Assembly (NCBI GenBank): GCA_023846275.1
Contig: CM043877.1
Span: 10,399,107 to 10,463,106 of the forward strand
Source: Vanilla planifolia
Lineage: Eukaryota; Streptophyta; Magnoliopsida; Asparagales; Orchidaceae
Direction: 5' to 3'
Length of the DNA: 64,000 bases
In this document: positions 1 through 11,500 of the stretch, in pieces
Numbering within the stretch: the first letter of the stretch is position 1
How the letters are laid out: each line of letters opens with the position of its first letter
Made by a program: the position numbers and the translations under genes
Notes under the pieces: generated by a model
Seen by the model: only the letters and a program-made list of their open reading frames with translations
Database searches by the model: none
What the model was told of the DNA's origin: nothing

Positions 1-3000
1 ATTCTTTGGTATCTTGTATGCATTTCTATGAGAGTTGTGCGAGTTCCACGAGTGTAAGGTTGCTTGGTCTTCTCATGCGAACTTGTTGTTGGACATTTGT
101 AGTGAGTTTTTCTTTGCTTTTGTACTCTCTACGTCATTTACCATTGTTGGGTTTCCATCGGTGATCTATTTTTCTTTTTCCAAGGTGTTTGAGTTTGGAT
201 TTGGATCAACTTCGACACACTTTTCCCTTTTGACTATGAACTTTTCTTTGCGGAAGTGAGCTTATTCTCTGATTTGAAGCTCGCAAAGTTTCCATTTTTC
301 TATTGAACCCAACTTGTTTTAGTGATGTTAGGTGAACTTGCTACGCAGAATTCATATAGTAGCTTACAACTTGTTTAAATCGATATTCACAGGACCTTCA
401 TTCTATTGGATTGCTTAGAAATCATTTTAATAAATGCACACATCAAAAGCCCTTTCTTGTGTTAGGCAAACCAAGCTTGGCATTGCATTCTTGCTGTGTT
501 CTTCATTTCTTGTGTTTCTCTGAATCGTTTAAACATTAGGATGGCCGAGATCGAGCTAAACCCAAAACACAATTCCTGCAACTTTCCCTGGTTATTGTTC
601 ATTTGAATCAACAAAAAGATCAAATTTGCCTGGATTCGTAACTCTTGCTGCATATCTTAGTCTTGTTTTCTTTGCAAACTCATATTATTTTCTATTTATA
701 TATGTTGGTAAAATGCATGTTTTTCTTCAGATTGGGAAGATGTCTATAACTAAGAAGGGAAAGTATGCTGTGGAGTTGATCCGTTATTTGTAGAAGACCT
801 ACAAATCAGATGAAGTGGCCATCATTTCAGTTGAAATGTCTAAGTGCTTTATAATGCAATCTATATTGACCTTTGTGGTTTACTTGCTTGGATGTTGGAA
901 GTTTTGTAGAGCATCTTTCTAAAGTTCTGTGGGTCATTGTTGAATGAGTAAGCTTGTGATTCAAATTGGTGCAAAAGTTTTGTTGCTAGATGATCTTGTG
1001 CAAGAACATTCTCAAACTTGGTTCATATTTAATTGAAGATCTTTTTTATCCTTGACCTTGTTTTGAAATGACATGAGAATTTGTGTTGCTTGATTCGTGT
1101 TGAACCCACATTGATTCAATCTAGACCAAATTGATCGTGCCAAATTGGGTTTGGATGCTCCAAACGACTAATCTCACATCGAACTAGTTTAGAATAAGCC
1201 TAAATTGGGTCAAATTGGTCTAGATTGAGCTAAATTGATTTAGATCGAGTTGAATTATATCGAACTAATGTGTGATAGTGTTGAATTAAGCTAAATTGAA
1301 TAGAACTAGATTATATAGCATTGAAACAAGTTGAGTCAAATGATTAGGCTTGATAGTGTCAATCAACATTAAATCACCCCAAATTGAACTACTCTAATCC
1401 AAAACATGTATACAACAAAGTTTGTTATATTCTAATTGGTATTTTCTAATTTTACTTTGATAAGAATTGCTTAAAGAAGTTTCAACAAAAAGCTTGAAGA
1501 GTAAAATTGATTTTCTTACCTTTGTTCTTAGAAAATTTTTGTTCAAATTTTCAAAATCTCTTTTTTTATGTTTGATCATGTGTGAAAACCGTTTGATCAT
1601 TTAAGATTTGTTTCACTTGATCTTTCAACTTACTAGATGAGATTAAATATATTTGTAGAACAAATTCACTTGACAATGTTGACGAAGGCTCAAGAAGTTA
1701 CTAAGTATTTGGCGTGATTCCCTATAAAATAAAAGATCTCGGATGTTAAATGTAATGTTTTTTCTATAATCTTTGGATAAATTCAATATATATATATTGA
1801 TATCTAGTTTTTTCACAATTTTAAACAATCCAACATTATTAGCATACATCTTGAGAGTTTCCTTTGGGAATCTCTCGTACTTAACACGAACACATAACCA
1901 TCTTTAAAAATTTCTCTTAGTTATCTATCATTTTTTTGTTAATCATTTATATATTTCATTATTTAAATTAATTTGTTTGATAAATATGTTTATGTAATAA
2001 TAAAAAATAATGTGCAAAAGTCTCAATAGAATTATAAGTTTAGAAAATAGGGGATAACGAAATCAAATAAACAAGGCTTTAAGGATGATTTGCAAAACAA
2101 ATTTTAAAATGACTCAAATGCATTATTCTATTAGTAAATTCAATACATAATAATAAATTATTTAAATTCATAATGTGTTCCCTTATTAGGCTACTAAAAG
2201 GTTAAATTTTTTACTATTTTTTGTTGATCTATTTTGAGGAAGATAAGTTGATAAGAATTTAAGTTTTATTTGAACTATTATGCATCAAAGAACCGCTTCT
2301 CAATCGATCCTACAACTTAAAAAGGAAGATTAAGTTATTTAACACAATAACTATGTTATAATATCACGATAACTTCAAAGCATTACCTTCATAGTTGACT
2401 TCCACTTTATTAGGTGGATCAAAACCTTGATAATTGTTGTCCAAAACAAAGAAGACATTTAATTTTTTCTAATAATAACTCTTTTGATTCATGTGAAGGG
2501 GTTGAACCTTTCTTATTTCCATCATTTATCTTTTGTTTCAAGAAGCTTCACACTCATGTCTTTTGTTCATTTTTTTGTATCAACATCAAAGTAGAAAGAC
2601 ATTTCGCAACAGTGCAAGTGATAGTGAGCCCTTGGTCATGACTACTTTAATTAACGATCACTAAATAGTTCAAAATGTATCATCGCGAAGGTGATAGGCA
2701 AAGAGCAAGATGGATCTTTCTCCTCTTGAAGTGGGAGCAAGATTTTCTAGCCTACACCATGGTGAACTTCTCAATCTTGATTGTTAAATAAAGGTTTAGT
2801 CATAGACAAAATCTTCGACTATGGAGCACTTTTAAGTCTCACAAATTATTCAATATTATGCACATAAAATTCTAAGGCCTCCTTTTGTTGACAAAGTTTT
2901 TTTTATTAATGTTTTCAAATGTCTAATGGTCACTCCTAAAAGAAGCCAACAAAAAGAGAAATTTGAGATCTCAACGAGAACAAAATAAAAGTTGTTAAGA

Positions 3001-4080
3001 TCGTATAATTTTTTTAACACTTGTGTGAGTATTAATCTTAAGTACGCATTTACAAATGTCAGTAAACTATATTTGCTTACTAATGTAGTGAGGAGAGTAC
3101 TTATAAAACCTATTAAATTAATCAATGACTTAATAAGCAAATGGGTAACACAAAAAAACCCCAAAAAGATTGAACACCATGGTTATTATTGTTTGGAAAG
3201 CTTTAATATATTGTTCATGTATAAAGAAGACCTCATTATAATGAGGATAATCAATGGAGATCAACTTTTTCCACCATGAAGTTAAGATTTGTTAAACAAA
3301 AAAAAAAAAAAAGAAAAAAAAAAGCCAAATTCTAGAATTAAAGTTATCTCATATAGAGTTATGATAAGATATTTATATGAACAAAAGTCATTTGATTGTC
3401 TGAGATTGTGATTAAATATTGACTTTTGATTGGCTAAAATGAGTCGTCAAATTTTGGATTGAGAAAGGCTTCGAAGTAAAATGTTTAGATATTAAAAATT
3501 ATTTGAGTGATAATAAAAGATTTGAATGCTTTAAGGAAACTTAGAAGCATTGTTTGTTTAACTAGGTAGGATGAGCATTTTAAGTTGAAAAAATGTTCGA
3601 CCAACCTTGTTGGGCGATACATTCAATCTTTAAAATAATGAGAGACTAGTTTGTTAAGATGGGCTCTGAATTAGTTCGATTGATTAGATAGTCTTATGTA
3701 GACATGAACCTTGATCATAAAAAGCATTTTAGCTTATTGGTAAGTATGGTGCCTAAAAATTTTAAATAAATAAATATATCATAACAAAATTGAACTAGAA
3801 ACAATTTAAAAATAGTTGATAGAATTTGTCGAAGTGTCATGTTAATGATGAATAAAAATAATGGTTATATAAATGACAAGTGATATAATAAAATTAGAGA
3901 ATAAAAAAAAATTAAATAACATAATTGTCATTTAAAACTAATACTTTCAATGTGGACAAAAACCTTTAGAATGACAAAGGATAGTAAAAATTAGAAAAAA
4001 TCTTAACAAAATTTAATAATTTTATTAAAAAAATTCATTTCATAATATTATTTAATTTTTTTTTTTATCCAAGTATTAAC
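1..4080. other. Intergenic AT-rich sequence upstream of PWP2, no gene recognised
   Basis: Stop codons are frequent in all frames and the longest open stretches (about 70-100 codons) have no recognisable domain or coding texture. An A-rich run lies at about 3298-3323. A degenerate motif-rich stretch at about 1105-1400 is listed separately. No RNA gene or transposon domain was recognised. Confidence 0.6.
1105..1400. repeat. Degenerate short-motif repeat
   Basis: Variants of a core resembling AAATTG or TAGATTGA recur every 10-12 bases (for example AAATTGGGT, AAATTGGTC, TAGATTGAGC, AAATTGATT, TAGATCGAG). The copies are too diverged to give a clean unit. It may be an eroded minisatellite or simply low-complexity sequence. 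Confidence 0.35.
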
Positions 4081-4206
4081 ATCACTAGTGATGTAGGGTG
4101 AAAAGTATTGATACTCTAGAAGTTAATGGTTTCAGATTAAAGCCGACTAGCCGGGTTAATTCGGGCCGGTCGGGACTCGAATCAGGAGTTGAGGTTTTGC
4201 ATCGTG

Positions 4207-4214
4207 TAGGGTTT
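4207..4214. promoter_or_regulatory. Telo-box motif (TAGGGTTT / AAACCCTA) upstream of PWP2
   Basis: The octamer TAGGGTTT lies 82 bases before the PWP2 start codon, in the GC-richer leader between about 4130 and 4295. Telo-boxes near the transcription start are known in many plant ribosomal-protein and ribosome-biogenesis genes, where they help coordinate expression in dividing cells. That this copy is active is inferred from motif, position and the function of the downstream gene. No convincing TGGGCC/T (site II) partner was seen beside it. Confidence 0.5.
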
Positions 4215-4295
4215 TAAGCTTCGTCCCCTTATGTTCGGCTGCTGCTGCTAGTGAACGCGAAACCTAAATTGGAGCACTAGTGCAGAACAGCGGAC

Positions 4296-5516
4296 ATGAA
4301 CTTCCGCTTCCAAAACCTCCTCGGTGCCCCTTATAGGGGGGGCAACGCTGTGGTTTCGGAGGATAGCCTGCTCTCACCAGTGGGCAACCGCGTGTCTGTT
4401 ACTGATCTAGTGAAGTCGCAAACAGTAACACTTCCTTTCGAGGCTACCTCCAACATCTCTCGCATAGCAGTCTCCCCGGATGGCAACTTCCTTCTGACGG
4501 TCGACGAAGGCTCCCGCGCGCTCTTTGTTAACCTTCGCCGTCGGGCTGTCTTACATCATATCACCTTTAAGAAACCCGTCAAAGCAGTCCGGTTTAGCCC
4601 TGACGGTGCCCTCATTGCTGTTGGCCTTGGCAAGCTTCTCCAGATTTGGCGCTCTCCTGGCTTTCGCAAGGAGTTCTTTCCCTTTGAGCTTCTCCGTACC
4701 TTCGCAGATGGCACCGCGGCGATCATATCTCTGGACTGGAGTCCCGACTCTAACTATCTCCTAGTTGGATCGAAGGATTTGATTGTCCGGTTGTTTTGCG
4801 TGAAGAAAACCAAGGTCAAGGAAAAGCCTTTCCTTTTTCTAGGTCACAGGGATGCTGTTGTTGGTGTTTTCTTCTGCACCGAGAAGAAGAAGGATAAGGT
4901 TTGCAGAATTTACACTATATCGAGGGATGGGGCAATTTTCACGTGGAATTTGGCAGAAAATAGCAATGTTGTTAATACTGATGCGTACGTGTCTGATCCT
5001 CCATCTCCTGGTACCCCCGAACAGAAAATTTCGGAAGGAGATTTAGAGAAATCTGACAATGTCAACGAGGATAGAAAAAGGAAAATAAAGAGTTTGGTTG
5101 ATGATGATGATGCAACCAAATTAGGAGTACCTTTGCATCGTTTGAAATGGCAATTATTGAAGAAGGATTTCTTCATGCAGTCACCAGCAAAATTAACTAC
5201 TTGTGATTTTCATCGAGAACTTGACATGGTTATTGTTGGGTTCTCAAATGGAGTTTTTGGTCTATATCAGATGCCTGATTTTGTATGCATTCATTTACTC
5301 TCTATATCTCGAGAGAAGATCACAACTGCAGTCTTTAACAAGCTTGGTAACTGGTTAACGTTCGGCTGTGCAAAGCTTGGACAGCTGCTTGTGTGGGAAT
5401 GGCGGTCTGAGAGTTATATTCTGAAGCAACAGGGGCACTATTTTGATGTTAATTGCATAGCATACTCTCCTGATTCTCAAATGATGGCCACTGGAGCTGA
5501 TGATAACAAAGTCAAG
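4296..5516 (+). CDS. PWP2: PWP2 exon 1 (residues 1-407)
   Basis: The start codon has G at -3 with no in-frame alternative nearby, and the first residues (MNFRFQNLLGAPYRGGNAV) match the conserved start of the family. The exon encodes the first WD40 propeller and the opening blades of the second: SPDG turns near residues 60 and 101, LDWSPDSNYLLVGSKD near 146-161, GHRDAV near 183 and AYSPDSQMMATGADD near 389-403. Residues about 226-276 form a Ser/Pro/acidic insert followed by a basic stretch (RKRKIK), typical of a variable loop. The donor is AAG|GTAAAT at 5516/5517. Confidence 0.93.
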
Positions 5517-8500
5517 GTAAATAGTGACATTCTTTGGTTTTTATTATGGGTTTTTTATTGTCTTCCATTTTCACCTCATTTTGTGCACACATACTACCAA
5601 AGTATTTAATATTGTTTATAAAAGTTTTCAAATTTTTATTTTATGTTCCCATCACTTAATTTTTAAATATTACTTGTATTTCATTTTCAAAACAGTGTAT
5701 TACATATTCACTATCCAATTTTTTTTTATATTAGTAGTATACTACTTTTTTTTATTATAACTATACTACACTTTTAAGTGTAATATTAATTGCTATACTA
5801 TTTTTTGTACTTCTTTTTATTATAACCATACTATACTTTTAAGTATAATATTAATTGCTATACTGTTTTTTTGTAGATTTTCATTAGTTCATGGCCAATA
5901 AAATAAGTTATATAGGCTAATGCAACATTTATACTATAAAGTTTTTAAAATTATAGATATACTACTTTTCATTAATCTAATTACTAGTAAGTCACCTTAA
6001 AGATATCATATTACATACATATACCATCAGGTTTTTAAAAATTCTAATATTCCCCTTTTGTTAAATAATTTAATTGTAAATATAGAATTGCATTATCTTA
6101 CTCTTACAAATAGTTGTCTTTTGTACTTGTTTATCTACAATACAACTTGCTGCCTGCTCTAAAAAGTCATCATATGCTTCTTTTGCTCATCTTTCATTTC
6201 CTCAACCTTTATTTTGCAAATTATGTATTTACGTTTTTTATTGTTCTATTAATAAATAATATTTTTTTAGTTAATATCATGGTTTTGATATATTATTTTA
6301 GCTTATATAATCTATTTCATTGACCATGAAATAATTAAGATTAATGAATAATGATATATCAATAATTTTTATATTTGAAGTGATGTTCTGATAATTATAA
6401 ATAGATAGAGGATTGTATGTTATTAATATCAAATAATTGGGTGATGAATATGCAATATAATGCTGGAAAGTAGTATAAGAATAATATTAAAGAATAATGT
6501 GGTATGTGTTTTAAATGAAATTTTGAAAGTGTATATAAGTATTATTAAAAAATTAGGTATTGTGTGGATAAAATGAAGTTTTGAAAGGTGTATACAAGTA
6601 AAAGCCCCTTCAATATAAATTTTAGCTTCGATTTTCAACTAATTGTACTGATCTGTACTTGCTACCTTCTTAATAATATCACAACTTTCTTAAGTATTGC
6701 ACTTAAATTTTGATCAGGTTTGGACTGTTTCTTCTGGCTCTTGTTTTATAACATTCTCTGAGCACACTAATGCAGTTACTGCAGTGCATTTTATGGCCAA
6801 TAACCATAGTCTTTTGAGTGCTTCTCTTGATGGGACAGTTCGTGCTTGGGATTTGTTTCGCTACCGGAACTTCAGAACCTTCACAACTCCTTCACCTAGG
6901 CAATTTACCTGTTTGACTGCCGATCAAAGCGGTGAAGTAATTTGTGCTGGAACTGTTGATTCGTTTGAGGTTTGTTTCTTTAAGAAAGTACTGTATTATC
7001 TTAACCTTTTAGGCTTTAGGAATCACTCATTCCTTATCTGTTCTTGGAATTTGTGTCAGGTTTTTGTTTGGTCAATGAAGACTGGCCGTTTGCTTGATAT
7101 ACTTAGTGGTCATGAAGGTCCTGTCCATGGTTTAATGTTCTCACCTACTAATGTGAGTGCTGCATCACTATCAATGTTGATTAGGGAACTGTTGTTGGCA
7201 TTGTTATTGTTCTTGGTTAAAACTTCTTTATATTGATTTGATACTTAATTAGTCAAAGCTCAAACATACTCCTTTGTCATGCTTGCTTGCTTGTTGATAC
7301 ATTTTTGGTATGCTTGTCTGTTTTACATGCAAACTTGTTCTTTACAATAATTGATAAATGTAGTTTCCTGTATAGATACATACATTTGTTTTTTTCCCAT
7401 GGAGATGTAAATAGAAAGCAGTAATATAGTTGTGGCTGCTCTTAATTTTGTTATTGGTTGTGGTGTTCTTTAAGCATAGTTGAAATTCATAGTCAAGGTA
7501 ATTGTGAAGGTTTTTTTTTTTGTAGTAATTAGGGTTAGGAAGTGATGCACAGAGTAAATTTTAGGCGTACCTTGTGGAGAACCTATTTTATTGCATGCAA
7601 TTTTGATTTGTTCTATGGGTTAAAAAAACATTGAACAAACAAGTCTTTTGACTACCTCAAAATGAACTAGATGCTGGAATGTTTGCAAGGACATGTATGA
7701 TAGCTTATGGATGTTTTGAAAGCCACTTTTATGGGCATACAAGAATTATTTGGTTACACATTTGACCATTTACCTGAAGTCATTCAGAAATAAAAGCTTT
7801 TTTCTCATATGCTCACCTAATAGCTGAATTGCTAACTTTTTCTCAATTATTAGCAATTAAATATGCTTTTAAGTTTAAGTATCTATCGCTCACTCTATAG
7901 TGGGAGCTTGTTGAGCTTGTGTTAATCTTGATGATAAGCATTTGGATTTGCAGAAAACTTTTTTTACACGTAGGTTTCTTGAGTTATTATCTGCTGCCAA
8001 GATGGACAATTTCTCACTTGAAATATCGCTACTTTAAATTTCAAGGTGTTGCAAAAGAACGTGTAAATAAAATGAGTTTTTTTTTCTAGTCATTCGTATA
8101 AAAGAATGCATGATTAGACACAAGCTTATGGTTAAGATTACTTAAAAGCTTTGAATTTACGTAATTGCCCTCAATATGTTCCAAGAGTCTCTTAATTCTA
8201 TGTTAGGTTATGTCATTATTCACAATATCTAACTTTCTATTTACAACATCAAAAATTATAATTCTTGATTCACTTAAATGTGCATATCATTAACTTTCTT
8301 CTTCGAATCATCTCCAAACATGACTATTCTTTTGTCACGGATGGATGGACATGACCCAGCTCTTGTCTTTTTTTATGTTCCACGTAAATTCATTATCTAG
8401 CCATCATCACATGCTTCCTTCACTGTTGTTAAGGAAGCAAGCTTATGCAAATAAAAAATTAAATGTTAGCTTGAGGGATCCAAACAAACTTTAGTATTGA

Positions 8501-11500
8501 GGAGCTAATTCTACTGCTACTAGAAGCAACACTACTTTGGATGCAACTTTATTTAGATGATTGCTTATCCCAAACATACTACTGAAATGGTGAGTGAATA
8601 TTTTTTTCCAGCTTTACAATCCTTAGTCACCTGTCCTGAATGTCCATAATAAAAAAAGTTAATCTACTTGTAGGAGCATGTTATCAATCATGGTGTCATG
8701 CATGCATATGCTATTTTGATTAGAGACATGTTTGTGTTTGTGAGCACAAATGGTGCTGTACCCTAGGAACGTGATGTATTTTAGAAATTCGAGGGGCAGT
8801 TTGACTTGTATTTGGTGGTGGTATTAATTTTTCTTGTTCAGTTTTTAGTTCTGCAAATTTCATAATTTTTTGTGCAAACTTATTTTTGCATATTTCTTTT
8901 GTTCTAGATAAAACTCAGCATTTTGTTTTTGAAATAAACACACATAAACTAGATAATCAACGATCTTTCTTAAGATTCTTGCATTTAGTGGCATATTTTT
9001 CAAATCTAGTGCACATGTCACCTTTATAATTCCAACTTAGAAATTTTTTTTTCCTTTCCTATATCCTTGACTGGCTAGCCATTATGTGACATGAGGCATA
9101 CATATGCTTCCATATCTGATTGTTTCTTCTAGTTGTCACTTTGCATGCTTTTCGTTGCCTTTCTTTGTTATCTTTGGTTGCTTATTTTTTCTAAAGCTGG
9201 GAAATGGGTCAAATTTAGTTCAGGCTTCCCATGTTCATAGCAGATTATCTCGTCTTTATTGCCATTCCTTTTTTTTCCTCACCTTTTGCTATTGAATCTT
9301 TACCTTTTGATTTGTTTACATTTTCTTTGTAAAGAACTTGTTCAAATTTCGTGAAATGAAAGCTACCTGATCTGATTTTTATTTGTCAAATTATAAATCA
9401 GCAAGGAAGGATGGTTTGTGCCATCTTCAACTGCCATAGCTCATGCATGCACTTCTTCCTGAGTTCTTGTTGGTAGATTTTATCCTGTGAATTTTAGTCA
9501 CTGATTGCCATAGCAAGTAGCTATTGTCACTTTGTTCCTTGCCTTTGAGCCTTTGCCTTCTCCTCTCCACCCAGATAGCCTTGGTGCCAATCGTATAAAT
9601 CGTATACGAGGAGCTTATTCCCAGAGGAGACTCCCTTTTTTGCTAATGCATTGGGGGAGAGAACGTCAGCCGTTGACAACAGTTGGCTGAGGTCCAAGTG
9701 CACATTGCACCTCCTTTTTTGGTAGACTCATGGTTATTAACCAACTTGAGATTTCCAGTGCAATGGAAAACCTCTTTCTTCTATGACATTTGCTGCCGAT
9801 ATTTCCCTGTTTGCTCTAATTATTTTGCCTCCCCTGCACCAACCCACCCCACGCACACAGCCAAGGATTTAAAGGTCCTTTTTACTCCAATCATCTCTTC
9901 CTCACATCACTTACACTTCATTCCTCCCAAGAATGATCATACTGCCATTCCAGCTGAGTACATTGTTATGACACATGATTAGTGGTCTTTCTTAGGTGGG
10001 TTACTACATTGACAAAAGGCTTTTGTACTCACATATGGTTGACATTGCGAACTGTCGCTGAAAACTGCGTGAGTCTGTTATGGTATTTACTTTGCATTAG
10101 GGTTTTTTTCTGTTCAAATTTAGTGTTGAACAAGACTTGGATAAGGTACTGCATGTTAGGATCTGGTTTGTTGGTGGGAGAATCTTGATTTTAAAATTTT
10201 GGCTTGATGTGATTCTGTAGAAGGATTTCTTCCCATGCATTCTAATTTGGGTCAAATTCTTGGGGCTCTCATAATAGTTTGCAACTTTATCTATCTAGGA
10301 TTGCTAATTTTATTGACAAACCAATCATGATGGATTACTTTATTGTGATCAATCAAAAGGTCACCTTTTTAAGTTTTTGTATCAAAGTTGACATCATTTG
10401 CTTGTTCCTAGTCTTCATTCCAATTTTTATTGGGGAAGCCCAATTTGAGGTCAGGGTGGCTATGATTTAGTGCCAACCTAAACAATGCAGTATTTGTTTT
10501 TGCCATGATAGGGTTTGACATGTCCACGAACTTTCAAGGAAAAACCACAAGAAAAGTAGGAATTCTATCAAATTTTGTGGATTGGGATGGGTTTGCTATC
10601 TATAAGAGACTGGTTAGAAGTTGTGCCAAAACTCATGCCAACAAGCAAGCTTCACTTTCCTGTGAAAAGAGTATTTATCTCATGTTTTTGGTTCTTCCTT
10701 CTCAATCATATACTTTTTTGGGACTAGGAGGAGGGTTAAATTTAGGAAATACTTACCACTTTCCCAGTAGGATCTTGCGTCATTGATAGAGTTTCCTTTG
10801 CCCTAGGCTTTTATGATTATATGGAGTCAGAGGATATTTGCCAAGTGGATCCTTCCTAGGTTGGACATCTCCCAAGCGTTGGATCTTACAGTGCTTTCCC
10901 CTTGTGCAGAACCAAGCTTCTGAATTTCCAATTTCCATCCTTGCATGTAATGTGGGGTTGGAATGACACCAACAAGCTTTTCGAATGCTGCTACTTGATC
11001 CTAGTTTGCTGTTGTGATATCATTTAACTGGTGAAAACAAATTAATGGAAGTAAAATCTCCTCTATTACTGCCAAATATCATCTTTGCAATGTTGCTACT
11101 CATCACCCAAAGTATTCATTGTGCTACAAACTTCCCCTTTTTATTTGACAGGTATGCTTTTAATGATAATTCTTCCTAAGCGAATATCTGGAACAAATTT
11201 CATGGTATTTACATCAAAGACCAGCATTGGTTCATTTTGGGAAATTTTGAGTGTATTCACCATCAACAAGAACATCTGGTTTGGTAGGCTCCAATTTGAT
11301 TCGATTTAACACTTCAACAATTTAATTGTGGTCATCGATGTTGTTGACATGCCATTATGTGGGTCAAGTTCTACCTAGAGCAAATAGAATGAGGGAAACT
11401 AATTTACTTCAAATTGAATTTAGCTATGTGCAATGGAGACTGGTTGCATTTGTATCCTAATTCTGATGCGTCCTTCATGCAATGGGTAAAAGTAGTGCCT

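Larger units (their letters stand above)
5517..6717 (+). other. PWP2 intron 1 (1201 bp)
   Basis: A strongly AT-rich phase 0 intron with donor GTAAAT and acceptor TGATCAG. It contains a 65-bp tandem pair of hairpins and inverted arms suggesting a small non-autonomous transposon, both described separately. Open frames inside it are low-complexity and not believed. Confidence 0.85.

Noticed and set aside
720..900. Possible exon-like words near MSITKKGKYAVELIRYL
   Set aside because: A stop follows within 20 codons, no splice partners were found and no protein family was recognised.
5524..5760. Open frame continuing past PWP2 exon 1
   Set aside because: It runs into intron 1 and has no similarity to the family; the donor GTAAAT and exon 2 join explain the gene.
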